This document shows positions 1 to 10,543 of a stretch of DNA of 62,000 nt, one piece after another. The notes below the pieces were generated by a model, which saw only the letters and a program-made list of their open reading frames with translations, was not told the DNA's origin and did not search any database. Source of the stretch: Adiantum capillus-veneris (lineage: Eukaryota > Streptophyta > Polypodiopsida > Polypodiales > Pteridaceae); the NCBI GenBank assembly GCA_014529385.2, contig CM043944.1, forward strand, positions 70,208,895 through 70,270,894, written 5' to 3'. How positions within the stretch are numbered: position 1 is the first letter of the stretch; every line of letters starts with the position of its first letter. The translations under genes and the position numbers were made by a program.

Positions 1-1800
1 TTGTGACAGCATGCAAAACTGGGTTTCTCGCAACTGCCAATGCGCTCTGACTGCCAGTGTAGATAGTGTTGGCAGTGTCCTATCCAACACCCAAATCAGC
101 CATAAGGCGTCTGAGCCATACACAGTCAGCCATAGCTGTGAAGAGTGCCCTGTAATCAACCTCACAACTCGAAGTGGCCACAGTAGGTTGCTTCTTGCTC
201 AACCATGATATACATGTATTGCCAAGCATGAAACAAAAACCACTTGTGGACACTCGCGTGTCAAAACAACCAGCCCAATCTGAGTCCGAAAAAGCATGTA
301 AGTCTGGCGGCAATGATCTCCCCTTGGGATAAAACAAGCCAAGATGTAAAGTGCCACTAAGGTAGCGGAAAATCCTCTTGACAGCCTACCAATGCTTAGA
401 CCCTGGGCTATGCATAAATCTGCTGACCTATGAGACTGCAAACTGAATATCTGGCCTCTTGTTGCATACATAAATGAGGCAGCCAACAACAGTTTGGTAA
501 AGAGTGACATCAGCAGGATCGCCAGCATCATGTAGATTCAACTTCAAACCTGTTTCCATGGGAGTGACAATAGGTTTGCAATTCCAAGTCCAAAGTTACA
601 TAGCAATGCCTCTATGTAACTTTTCTGACACAAGGCAATGCCACCATCACACTGCTTAAACTGTATGCCCAAATAATGATGCAACAGCCCCAAATCTTTC
701 ATCTTGAAAGTAGCATTCAAATCAGCCTTAAATTCAGCAATATGTCTCTCATTTGGTCCAGTGATCAGCAAATCATCGACATAAAGAACCACTATGAAAA
801 GTACATCACCCTCACGCTTTACATACAATGTGCTTTCTGTTGGACTGTTACGAAAGCCTCGTTTAACCAAATGAGTGTCAGCTTTCTCATACCAAGCACG
901 AGGAGATTGCTTCAACCCATAAAAGCCTTCTTACATCTGCACACTTTGTCCTCTTGTCCTTTTATGACAAAACCGCGAGGCTGCGTTACATAAACTTCCT
1001 CAAATATGTTACCATTCAAGAAAGCAGTAACAATGTCTGATTGATGTACATCTCAACCAAAATGAGCTGCCAACACACATAGAAACCACACACTAGTCAT
1101 ACGACAAGTGGGAGCAGAAGTATCTTAATAATCTCACCATCCGGCTTGCGTTTCAACTTGTAAACACACTTCGTACCAATGGCCTTTTTGCCAGGAGGCA
1201 AATCACATAAAGTCTATGTGTCATATTTTAAATGCGCATCATATTCTGATTGCATGGCAGCCATCCAATTTTTTGAATTCTATGCTTCATCAAAAGACAA
1301 AGGCTCCTCAACATCATGCAAGCTAGACACATCCAAAGCATAACAATCTGATGCATAAGATGCATGGGTGAGAGCTTGAATTAGTACGACTAGACAAAGG
1401 TGCATCCAATTTACTGTCACGCAAAGTGTGCACCAGCTATTTTGGCATACCTCTGGCCTGCTCATTTTCAGTCCTTTCCTCATCAAGTACATCATGTACA
1501 TCTGCATCAGTAATGGGCTGATCTGTAACATTTTCAGAAACCCCAATAGCTGCACATTTGCCTCATTGGAACTTACATTCGTATTTCCACCACTGAAAAG
1601 AGGCAACAAAGTGTCATAAATGTCCTGTGAGCTTACATTACTGACTCTAGTACATGACAGCAAGGGTTGAACATAATCTTCCACAAACACTACATCCCGT
1701 GAAACCAGAATACATTTCGTTTCGGATGATACAACTGACCTTTGCTTTCAGCACTATCAACACAAAATACATTTGATAGTAATCATCCAATTTTAACGCA
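1..1800 (-). pseudogene. Copia A: truncated retrotransposon pol (integrase end, linker, RT, RNase H)
   Basis: This is a decayed Ty1/Copia polyprotein read on the minus strand. In coding order it holds the end of the integrase region (about 1740-1795), an acidic linker (1280-1690), the reverse transcriptase (544-1240) and RNase H (from about 530 to the window edge). The RT catalytic box YVDD is intact at 772-783. RNase H is recognised by DSDWAGCFD and the SWLSKKQPTVATSS block at 80-337. Frame changes near 530 and 1240 break the reading frame. It is collinear with Copia B at 10.6-12.4 kb, so the two are one family. Its 5' end stops abruptly at about 1800, where LTR-X sequence begins, and its 3' end is cut by the window. 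Confidence 0.9.
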
Positions 1801-1804
1801 TATG

Positions 1805-3960
1805 AGGCATGTGGAACCTTCCAAAAGAGAGAAAATCCAAATACCTTTTTTCCATAGCTTTCAAGGGCACGTATATTTGGGACTTCTCGACTCTTGGCAC
1901 AACGAGTCTCTAATTTTGCTTCTCTTAATAAGAGGGAGTGTGGAGAGTTTCTCCGCTAATCAAGACCACCTATCCTTGATTGGAAATCTGAGCCAACCCC
2001 CACATTCCACCCCACTCACACTTTTTAGCTTGTTTTCTAATTACTACCACATGGTTGTTTATACACAAAATTTCTTTTTAAAGGGTTCTTATCACAAGTT
2101 TGTTAAAACAACCCTTCAAGCATTATCAAAGAAACAACAAAATAATCTTTCCTAAAAGAAAAACAATATACGACCCTTCTTCATTAAAATATACAAACCC
2201 CAAGAGTTCACTCCTCTTGGTGAAAGTTTATTGCTCCCTGTATCTTTAGTTGCCCTTACAACTAAATTGTCCTGCAATCTGGGCACAAACCCGAAGTGAC
2301 TAACTTGCAACCTGGGCACAAACCTGCAAGTACTATCTTGCATTCTCGACACAGACCCACAAGATGTGTGCACCCATATACATGCTTTAGTGTTCACTCT
2401 GCTAAGCCCTCCTCCCTGGATATCAAAGGGAGTTTTGACTATATCGGTATAGGATTTTTGAATGAAGACGGTTCGAGAGTTTTCCTACTAGGAAAACATT
2501 TCTTTCTTACTTTAGACATTATATCCTCAAACAATCCTTAATATGAATACAACTTAAAGAAAATCAACAAGTTCAATTGTTGTGCTTTTGAATTGGGACT
2601 AACTCAATGTTTAGGTAGTTTTCTACTTCCTAATTACTCATGATGCATTAACAAAAAAGAAGTTTCCTTCTTGTTCTTGGGTAATAACATCACTTCGTTG
2701 GATAAGTGGCTCCTTATCCATTGGAACCTTTCCTTTGCCTTTACCATCATTGGTTTCGGCTTCGTGACCGTATGATCCACCATAGCGAGTTCTCTTGGGT
2801 GCCATTCCCACTACTAGATACTTAACTTAACTTGAGAAGTTTTTAAGCTAAAGTGTAAAGAACCCAATGGAAGTAAGGTAATTTATTTTAAGTGCTTCAA
2901 TACCAACAATGTATGGTTTATGACATACATTACTCTAGCATATGATTTGATTAATTTTGTCATGGTTTTATGATATACATACACTATAACCCATGTAAAA
3001 TTCTCACTCCCTTGCATTTGTGGATGACCATAATACAACTTTGGCAAGCTTAATGCATACTAAGTTTAGGCTAAGCACCTCACTTACCACAACTAAATGG
3101 TGATTGATTTTTAATTTCCTTACTCTCAATTTTTAGTGCAAATTTGAACAAGAGACTTTGTGTATGTCGACACAATTGAGTGCATAATGAGTATCATAAT
3201 CATGAATTTGCAAGCAAAATACATGCTTTATATTGTTTCCATCTTGCAACATCTTGAGGAATCATAGATTTAGAGTTTGATAAGTAAAGTTTTCGTTGTA
3301 TCCTAGCGATCTTTAGATAGATAAGAATAAGAATGGTAGTAGTAGATTGGGAATTCTCAAGAAGAGAAGAGAATAGAGATGTAAAAGTGAATTGATGCAA
3401 CAAAATTTACATTACCGGCTTGTGCCTAGGAGTTTTTGACCTTTCAAGGCCTTGTAAAAGCTTCACCAATGAGTAGCCATAGCAGTAGAGTCTCCCTATC
3501 TCCAATGTGTGTTCAAGTGTGTGTAAAACTGAGTGGGCATGCCCTTTATATAGAGTTTGGAGGCTCCTTGTTGCCCAAATCAGCCCCATACCTCCCCGAC
3601 TTGCCCTCTCTTGCTAAATGCATGTATAGAGGTGTCAGAAGCTCCCGCTTAGTCACTACAGGTGTCCCTCTTTGCCCTTTTGGGTGATACACCTCATGTA
3701 CTTACCCATGCTCATAGTCAACCATACCATAAGAGATGAGTCCATGGCTATGGGTCATTTATGGGCATCCATGAACATACATACACATGCACATGCATAC
3801 ACATACATACCTTAGACTGAGGAATTAATTTATTAACACTATGATGAAAATTAATTGTATAGAGTGAACTTAGCTTATCAAATTTAATTCTGAAAGTTCC
3901 TATTAATAGACAAGCTTGAGGATGACAAGCTAAGGTGTCAGATGCACACATCTGCTATAT
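1805..3960 (-). repeat. LTR-X, left copy (probable 3' LTR of a minus-strand element)
   Basis: About 1.5 kb of this block (1812-3290) is repeated at 6787-8228, and its first 300 bp again at 5700-6110. A third copy abuts a primer binding site at 5481-5493, which identifies the family as an LTR read on the minus strand. The portion from 3290 to about 3960 is unique in the window but carries a minus-strand TATA box, as expected for U3. The right end is uncertain; a plausible terminus is the CA near 3949. The left end is lost at the junction with Copia A. I see no real gene in it; the ORFs at 1742-2155 and 2152-2397 are repeat-derived. Confidence 0.5.
3544..3553 (-). promoter_or_regulatory. TATA box of LTR-X
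   Basis: The minus strand reads CTATATAAAG here, followed by a GC-rich GGGCATGCCC stretch. In a minus-strand LTR this is where the U3 promoter would sit, about 400 bp inside the proposed LTR start. Context supports it; no transcript evidence is available. Confidence 0.4.
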
Positions 3961-4129
3961 TTAGGAGTTTTCAAAGCATGCAACTGTTTTTATGGAGATT
4001 TAGGCGGGTAGATTTAGACGAGACGATCGCGTCTAGGTGGATGTAAGCACCTCAAAACTTACTATATTTGGACAAAAGTGAAAAAAAATAAAATTTTCAT
4101 TTTTGAAAAGCTTACATCAATATATTCAC

Positions 4130-5432
4130 TAGTACATCAAAGGTGGAAACACTGCCAAAAATAGAAACTTTCTATTTATGACCAAAATGGCCTGAGAAAT
4201 CCCCTCTGCAAGGGTGCCAGAGACCTTACCAACTTGAAGAATTGAGATATCCTCATCTCAAAGGTATGTGCGGATGGACCTTTAAGGAGATAGCTTTCAT
4301 TTCCCACATTGCATCTTCTTCAGGAAAAATTTTATTTGACAGGGTGTTCGATGATGCTTCTATTCCTAAGCTTTCTTTCTCAAGTTTCAAGGGTCCAAAG
4401 TTACTCTCTCATTAGCTAGGTCTCCTAGCATTGGCTCTTCATAATAATGAAATGAGTTTGAGACACAACTCTTCCAGAGTCTCTTCTTGCATTACTTTCT
4501 CCATTACAAACCGGTTGACCTCTACCATTCCGTGCTACAGGAATTGCATTTGCAGTAGTTTCTACACTTCTTTGGGACATAGGTTTCTATAGTGTCCTAG
4601 CTCATTACACTCATAACAAAAACATCAGGATGTTCAAGTTGATTTGTTGTAGTCGCGGCTACTACATGGCGATGTTGATAAGCTTGATTAACAGGTCTAG
4701 GGTTCCAATTATTGGGCATGCCCCTTTAATTTCTAAAGTCTTCTCTCCCTGATTCGTAGTCATTTCTTTAGCCAAAAGTGTTGCCCTTAAGAGAGCATCT
4801 GAAGTGATGTGGGTCTCATTGCTTCAAGATGGGTATCCAAGGGATGATTCAATTTTTTACAAAACTAGGCTAGCTATTGCTCAATGGACATTTTTGGGGC
4901 ATACCTTCGCAAGGTTACAAATAGCTTTTATGCACATCTTTGCGGGGTTCATAGAATACAAGACTCTTATTTTAGGAAAGATGTCAGGGACAGGAATGAG
5001 TTTGAGCCTGTAAGTAGGGATCACTTTCACCACTTTATATTATTCATTTAAGGTCATGTCAATTCCATCTTTAGAGATAAGAGTGTAGTCATCTCTAACA
5101 GTACCAAGAAAGTAGTAAAGTTGGATAACTTGCAGCTCTTCCCCCACCGAAGCTTCTTTAGATCATAAGAGAGGCATTCAAGCTTCTTCACATTGATATA
5201 AAAGATGCCAGTATCACATCCCATGTAAGTTCCCATCCCCTTTGGATTCTTGTTGATGGAAGAGCAAAAGCCTTCATCAAAATCTTCATCATGTTGCATC
5301 AAAAAGCAAAATTGAAGAGCGACAAGCCTCAAAATACATTATCTCAAAGGTCTTGAACTAGCGATACTCAGTGTCGGCATCTTCTTAAAACATTGATGCT
5401 GGTAAGTTCTCGAACTTAAGTCTCCAATTCAT
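4130..5432 (-). pseudogene. Gag-like relic of the LTR-X element, with CCHC zinc knuckle
   Basis: On the minus strand an ATG at 5430-5432 opens a gag-like frame (MNWRLKFENLPASMF), about 50 nt beyond the primer binding site. The frame is broken repeatedly, the first time by TAA where the duplicate at 6111-6303 encodes Gln. The longest open stretch is 5054-5332. A zinc knuckle of form CX2CX4HX4C (CYECNELGHYRNLC) lies at 4577-4618, which marks it as a retrotransposon nucleocapsid. No protease, integrase or RT lies between this gag and the left LTR-X copy, so the element is gag-only or heavily deleted. I cannot assign it to Gypsy or Copia with certainty. Confidence 0.6.
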
Positions 5433-5480
5433 TTTTTCCAAATTTTCAAAAAATAATGAATTTTCCAGTTTCCTAACCTA

Positions 5481-5493
5481 GACTCTGATACCA
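5481..5493 (-). other. Primer binding site of the LTR-X element (initiator tRNA-Met type)
   Basis: The minus strand reads TGGTATCAGAGTC, the complement of a plant initiator tRNA-Met 3' end for at least its first 11 bases. It lies 2 nt beyond the LTR-X terminus (...GGACCTCACA). This fixes the strand of the element and the LTR boundary at 5496. Confidence 0.75.
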
Positions 5494-5495
5494 CG

Positions 5496-6110
5496 TGTGA
5501 GGTCCCCGCCCTGTTCCATTTGGAAATACAAGGGTATCTGACAGGTCATCAGACCCTAATCGTTTAAGAAAACATAGTCAAGAAGGAATTGATTTCCAAT
5601 TGACGGTCTCTCATCACCAAGTAAATTGAGTCCGAACCATTGAAGAGATTTCCTAGCCCTGTCTTGCAGGGAAAGCATGAATTTTATACATCCCTAATTC
5701 TCACTTTCCCAAAAGCGAGAAAATCCAAATACCTTTTTTCCCATAGCTTTTAGGGGCACGTATATTTAAGACTTCTCAACTCTTGGCACAATGAGTTTCT
5801 AATTATGCTTCTCTCAATAAGAGGGAGTGGAGAGTTTCTCGACTAATTGAGACCACCCATCCTTGACTGGCAACCTGAGACATTCTCCACTTTCCACCCC
5901 ACACTCACATTTTTTAGCTTGTTTTCTAATTACTACCACATTATTGTTTATACACAAAATTCTTTTGAAGGGTTCCCATCACAAGTTTGTTAAAACAGTC
6001 CTTCAACAACACCAAAACAATATTTCCGAGAAATGGCATACAACCCTTCTTCATTAAAATATCCAAACCCAAGAGTTCACTCCTCTTGGCGAGAGTTTAT
6101 TGCTTCTATT
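5496..6110 (-). repeat. LTR-X, partial copy beside the primer site
   Basis: It begins at the LTR terminus (TGTGAGGTCC on the plus strand) and runs collinear with 6568-7200, then breaks off at about 6110. The sequence is shared with LTR-X at 1812-2220. Confidence 0.6.
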
Positions 6111-6303
6111 TCTAAGAAAAATTTGAAGAGCAACAAGCCTCAAAATACATTATCTCAAAGGTCTTGAACATGCGATACTCAGCATTGGCATCTTCCTGAA
6201 ACATCGATGCTAGTAAGTTCTCAGCCTTAAGTCTCCAATTCATTTTTCCAAATTTTCAAACAATAAACAATTTTTCTAGTTTTCTAACCTAGCTCTGATA
6301 CCA
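6111..6303 (-). pseudogene. Second copy of the LTR-X gag start, leader and primer site
   Basis: This 190-bp block repeats 5310-5493: the first gag codons, the leader and a primer binding site at 6293-6303, followed directly by another LTR-X terminus at 6306. In this copy the codon corresponding to the TAA stop of the first copy is CAG. The block shows that two LTR-X elements, or a tandem rearrangement of one, are fused here. Confidence 0.65.
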
Positions 6304-6305
6304 CG

Positions 6306-6380
6306 TGTGAGGTCCCCGCCCTGTTACCATATCCATTTGACAATAGGAGGGTACCTAGCAGGTTGCTAGGCTCTAATCGC
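6306..6380 (-). repeat. LTR-X terminus fragment
   Basis: About 75 bp of LTR-X end sequence (TGTGAGGTCC onward) lies beyond the second primer site and is then interrupted by foreign Copia gag sequence. Confidence 0.55.
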
Positions 6381-6565
6381 TTGAGAAAACATAGTCAAAG
6401 CTCAAACAACTTCTTCATCAAGTAAACCTCATTACTTGCACTCTTGTTCTCCATAAGGCACAAGAAGTAGCTTCACCAACAAAGTGAAACGCATTGACTG
6501 CAAGATGTAAACAAATAGTGGATTTTGCATTAGCATGAAATGATTTCCATTTGGGCATTTATGTA
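6381..6565 (-). pseudogene. Copia D-type gag fragment embedded in LTR-X
   Basis: About 180 bp matches 30440-30610, part of the gag of Copia D (minus strand). It includes the shared segment with GGCACAAGAAGTAGCTTCAC. It sits between two LTR-X starts, so it entered by insertion or template switching rather than as part of either flank. Confidence 0.6.
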
Positions 6566-8228
6566 AATGAGGTCCTCGTCTTGGTACATATCAATTTGAA
6601 AATAGGAGGTACTTGACAGGTCGCTAGGCCCTAAACTCTTGAGAAAACATAGTAAAGAAGGAATTGATTTCCAATGAACGGTCTCTTGTCACCAAGTAAC
6701 TTGAGTCCGAACCATTGAAGAGGGCTCCTAGCCTTGTCTTGCAGGGAAAGGATGAACTAATACAAGAATTTCATACGTCCCTAATTATCACCTTTCAAAA
6801 GAGAGAAAATCCAAATACCTTTTTTCCCATAAGTTTTCAGGGACACGTATATTTGGGACCCCGACTGTTGGTGCAATGAGTTTCTAGCTTCTCTTAATAA
6901 GAGGGAGTGTGGAGAGTTTCTTGACTAATCAAGATCACCCATCCTTGACTAAACCTAAGCCAGTCTCCACTTTCCACCCCACACTCACACTTTTTAGCTT
7001 ATTTTCTAATTACTACCACATGATTGTTTATACACAAAATTTCTTTTAAAGGGTTCCCATCACAAGTTTGTTAAAAAAATCTTCAAGCATTATCAAAGCA
7101 GCACCAAAACAATCTTTCCTAGAAGAAAAAAACATAAGACCCTTCTTCATTAAAATATCCAAACCCAAGAGTTCACTCCTCTTGGTGAGAGTTTATTGCT
7201 CCCGGTGTCTTTAGTTGCCCATATAGCTAAATTGTCTTGCAATCTGGGCACAAATTCACAGTGACTAACTTGCAAACTGGGCATAAATCCGCAAGTATTA
7301 TCTTGCATTTTGGGCACAAACCCACAAAATGTGTACACCCATATGCATTGCTTTAGCGTTCACTTTGCTAAGCCCTCCTCCCTGGATATATAGGGAGTTT
7401 TGGCTATATCCGTATAGGATTTTTGAATGAAGAAGGTTCGGGAGTTTTCCTACTAGGCAAACATTTTTTTCCTACTTTAGACAATATATCATCAAAAAAT
7501 CCTTCAATATTAATACAACTTAAAGAAAATTAATAGGTTCAATTGATGTGGTTTTGAATTGGGACTAACTCAATGTTTAGGTAGTTTTCTACTTCCTAAT
7601 TACTCTTGATGCATTAAACAAAAAAGAACTTTCCTATATGTTCTTGAGTAATAACATCACTTCATGGGATAAGTGGCACATCCTTATTCATCGGGACCTT
7701 TCCTTTGCCTTTACCATCATTGGTTCTGGCTTCGTGACAATAGCGAGTTCTCTTGGGTGCCATTCCCACTACTAGATACTTCACTTACTTGAGACTTGTA
7801 AGTTAAGTAAGTTAAAAGTAAAGAACCCAATGAAAGTAAGGTAATTGAGTTTAAGTGCTTCAATACCACCAATTTATGGTTATTACATACATTACTCTAA
7901 CATATTCTTTGATTAATTCTGTCATAGTGTTATGATACACATACACTATAACCCATGCAATATTCTCGATGACCATACAACTTTGGCAAGCTTAATGCAT
8001 ACTAAGTTTAGGCTAAGCACCTCACTTACCACAAGTAAATGGTAATTTCTTTTTAACTTCCTTTCTCTCAAATTTTAATGCAAATTGAACAGGAGACTTG
8101 TGTATGTCGACACAATTGAGTGCATAATGAGTATCATAATCATGAATTTGCAAGAAAAACACATGCTTTAGATTGTTGCCATCTTTCAACATCTTGAAGA
8201 ATCATAGAGTATAATAAGTAGAGTTTTG
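6566..8228 (-). repeat. LTR-X, long copy
   Basis: It is collinear with 1812-3290 over about 1.45 kb and adds the terminal 200 bp missing from that copy. It ends abruptly near 8228, where a different LTR-like sequence begins, so the U3/TATA part seen at 3.3-3.96 kb is absent. It contains no supported gene; the minus ORF at 7150-7338 is repeat-derived. Confidence 0.6.
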
Positions 8229-8399
8229 TCAGGCCAAGGGCTAGAGGGCAGGGCTCGAGCTAGGGGAGTCAAGGAATTAGGTCAAGGGCCGAACTGAAGG
8301 TGTGGACACGGGATCCATTTAGGGCAAAGGGCCATGGGCCCTCCTATAAAAGGTTGGCTGGGAGGAGGATTTGGCATTCAGTCTCTATGGGTTTTATAT
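8229..8399 (+). repeat. Probable 5' LTR end of a plus-strand element
   Basis: The block ends directly at a primer-site-like sequence and carries CCTATAAAAGG at about 8343, a good TATA box. The left boundary is only inferred from where LTR-X homology stops. No second copy is present in the window, so the LTR identity rests on context. Confidence 0.4.
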
Positions 8400-8411
8400 T
8401 GGTATTAGAGC
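8400..8411 (+). other. Primer binding site (initiator tRNA-Met type, one mismatch)
   Basis: TGGTATTAGAGC differs by a single C-to-T from the canonical TGGTATCAGAGC seen in Copia E and F. It lies about 800 bp upstream of a gag-like frame on the same strand. Confidence 0.55.
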
Positions 8412-9213
8412 TGGTTCTATTTTTGGGACAGAGGGGCGTGGTCTTTTTTGCATGCACATGCAAGGCCGTGGAGCTCCTCTTTTGCTAGGCGGGGAAACAA
8501 GTCAAGGACGACGAACCGTGTGCAGGGCGTCATGAGGCGAGGAGAGACGGGTTGTTGACCTCCACCATAGGCTGCATGAGCGAGCTTGGCAGATGCACAT
8601 TGTGACAAGGTGAAGTTTACGTCACTAGAGCTACCCCTGGAGAGCAACGCACTGGTCGTCATCTCCTTGCCAATATCTTGCAGCACTGTTGGTTGCCATA
8701 GCTTACAGTGTCAACATTTTTTTTTCCACACCATAAGTGCCCTAAGGCCTTTGGCCTTGGGCACTTTCCTCAACTTATTCGAGCAAGGGTGCATGCCCAC
8801 CCGACACACACCTCGTACACAGTTTTTCACCCGGTTGTCGGCCAAGGTGCAACATAACCTCGTTGACAAGGGACCGGAAATGCTTTGACAGGCCGTCAAT
8901 TTCTGTAGATTCTCCATAATTACAGAAATTGTAGAAGTGAGTCAAGGTTAACTTACGACGGCTTTGAGATTTTCAAACAAGTATCCATCACCACTTGTTT
9001 CTTTGGAAGATCAAGTCGACTACGGCGTTTTCAAGGAGAGGATTACATTCAAGCGGTGTATTTGAACAGGTGGAATTATGATTGGCAAAGCTTTGACAAA
9101 CGGCGTAATTAGCATGGCTAATTGTCACAGTTTGCGGTGCATATTATGGCTACGAGATTGTTTTTGGAATCAAGGTATTCTTCTTTCTCTCTCTCACACT
9201 GCACAGTGTTTCC

Positions 9214-10015
9214 ATGGATTCAGATATCAACATGACCTTTGATTTTGAGCATAATACGCTTGATCCTTCCCATGATGGCTTGCGGCCAGATACTCCCAGG
9301 GAGGGTGCCCGCGATGCTACGGGAGGAGATGACGCTTATGAATTGCTCGATATCCAGGGATTTTGAGCACTTCAAGCACGCATCTCAGTACTGAAAACAA
9401 ATTTTGCATCCCTGAATGAAAATGTCACTAAATTATCACTTTAGTGATACAATTTATATAGCAACATGCCAAGGGCCCTATTGACACACACATCCATGAG
9501 CACATTGCCAATAAGGGGCAAATCATGGGCAAGGCCCTTTGGGTCATGGACAAGGTCCATCTTCGGATTCTCTGCACTCTCTCAATGCAAAGGAGGTGTA
9601 CGAGTTATTGAAACACACCAAGACACCAACTTTTAAGCGAGATGACCGAGACTGCAATAAGGATGTAGTGAGTATCTTTCTCAGCAAGTGGGATGGAATT
9701 CACGCCTTACGGTGTACGTTGGATGCAGTCATAGCACTGCAAACAAGTCTAACTCTAGAAGGCAAGGCCTACAAATGGTGGATGTCTCTCAAGGAGAATA
9801 ATCTCCTACAGAGAGTTGGGCAGCCTTTGAGGCTATGTTTTGAAAATAATTGCTACCCAGGAATGATGCAAATAGAAATTGGATGGCTTGGGACACGTAT
9901 TCATGCGCCAACACCCATCCTTTCTTGAATATATCTCTCACTATCGGGATGTTGTCCTCAAGTTGGAAGGGCTAGACACCTTTCAACAAGTACGTGGGTT
10001 TATCCGTGGCCTGAC
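9214..10015 (+). pseudogene. Gypsy-like gag relic interrupted by a Copia LTR
   Basis: The frame starts at ATG 9214 (MDSDINMTFDFEHNTLDP), stops at 9364-9366 and resumes in a second open stretch at 9539-9928 and a third from 9879. The middle part has retrotransposon gag features: KWDGIHALRC, then AYKWWMSLKEN, and later FLEYISHYRDVVLKLEGL followed by FIRGL. At least one frameshift lies near 9830. The frame ends where a Copia LTR begins at about 10016, so the element was interrupted there. No continuation of this gag is found elsewhere in the window. The stretch 8412-9213 is leader with no gene I can support. Confidence 0.6.
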
Positions 10016-10242
10016 TTTTGGTTTTAGGGTTGCAGAGAAACGCACACAGCTTGGAGAAGACGAAGGAAGCTCAAGGCACACAATAGAGAGTGTGTTACTT
10101 AGTATGCAATGGAAAGATGGATAGCCCTAGAGTGATGGGCGTATATACAATGCACGGGGGAAATAACCTCCTAAAGAGGGAAAAAATGCTAGGGTGGTCC
10201 TAGTGTGTTCACACACATCACTACCACACGTATATGGTAACA
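10016..10242 (-). repeat. Copia B-family LTR, outer copy
   Basis: On the minus strand it starts TGTTACC and should end CCAACA; the last bases are changed (TTTTGG on the plus strand). It is adjacent to, and in the same orientation as, the LTR at 10247-10468, with 4 nt between. Their R/U5 parts are identical over about 115 bp while the U3 parts differ. It is inserted in the gag relic of 9.2-10.0 kb. Confidence 0.65.
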
Positions 10243-10246
10243 AAAT

Positions 10247-10468
10247 TGTTGGATTTAGGGTTGCAGAGAAACGCACACAGCTTGGAGAAGACGAAGGAAG
10301 CTCAAGGCACACAATAGAGAGTGTGTTACTTAGTATGCAATGGAAAGATGGATAGCCCTAGAGTGATGGGCGTATATAAATACATGAAGGAAAAGACCTC
10401 ATAAAGAGGGAAAAATGCCCCGGTGGTCCTAGTGTGTTCACACACATCACTACATGTATATGGTAACA
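10247..10468 (-). repeat. 3' LTR of Copia B
   Basis: This 222-bp LTR runs TGTTACC...CCAACA on the minus strand. It has a TATA-like TATTTATATACG and is preceded by a G-rich polypurine tract. Its position just beyond the end of the B pol frame makes it the element's 3' LTR. Confidence 0.75.
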
Positions 10469-10469
10469 A

Positions 10470-10480
10470 ATCCCCCCTAG
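10470..10480 (-). other. Polypurine tract of Copia B
   Basis: The minus strand reads CTAGGGGGGAT immediately before the LTR start, the normal plus-strand priming position. Confidence 0.65.
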
Positions 10481-10543
10481 AGTGATGCGGTGAACGAGAG
10501 CTGGCACATGAGTAAAGGGAAGTGCCATGCCCTGAGGACATGA

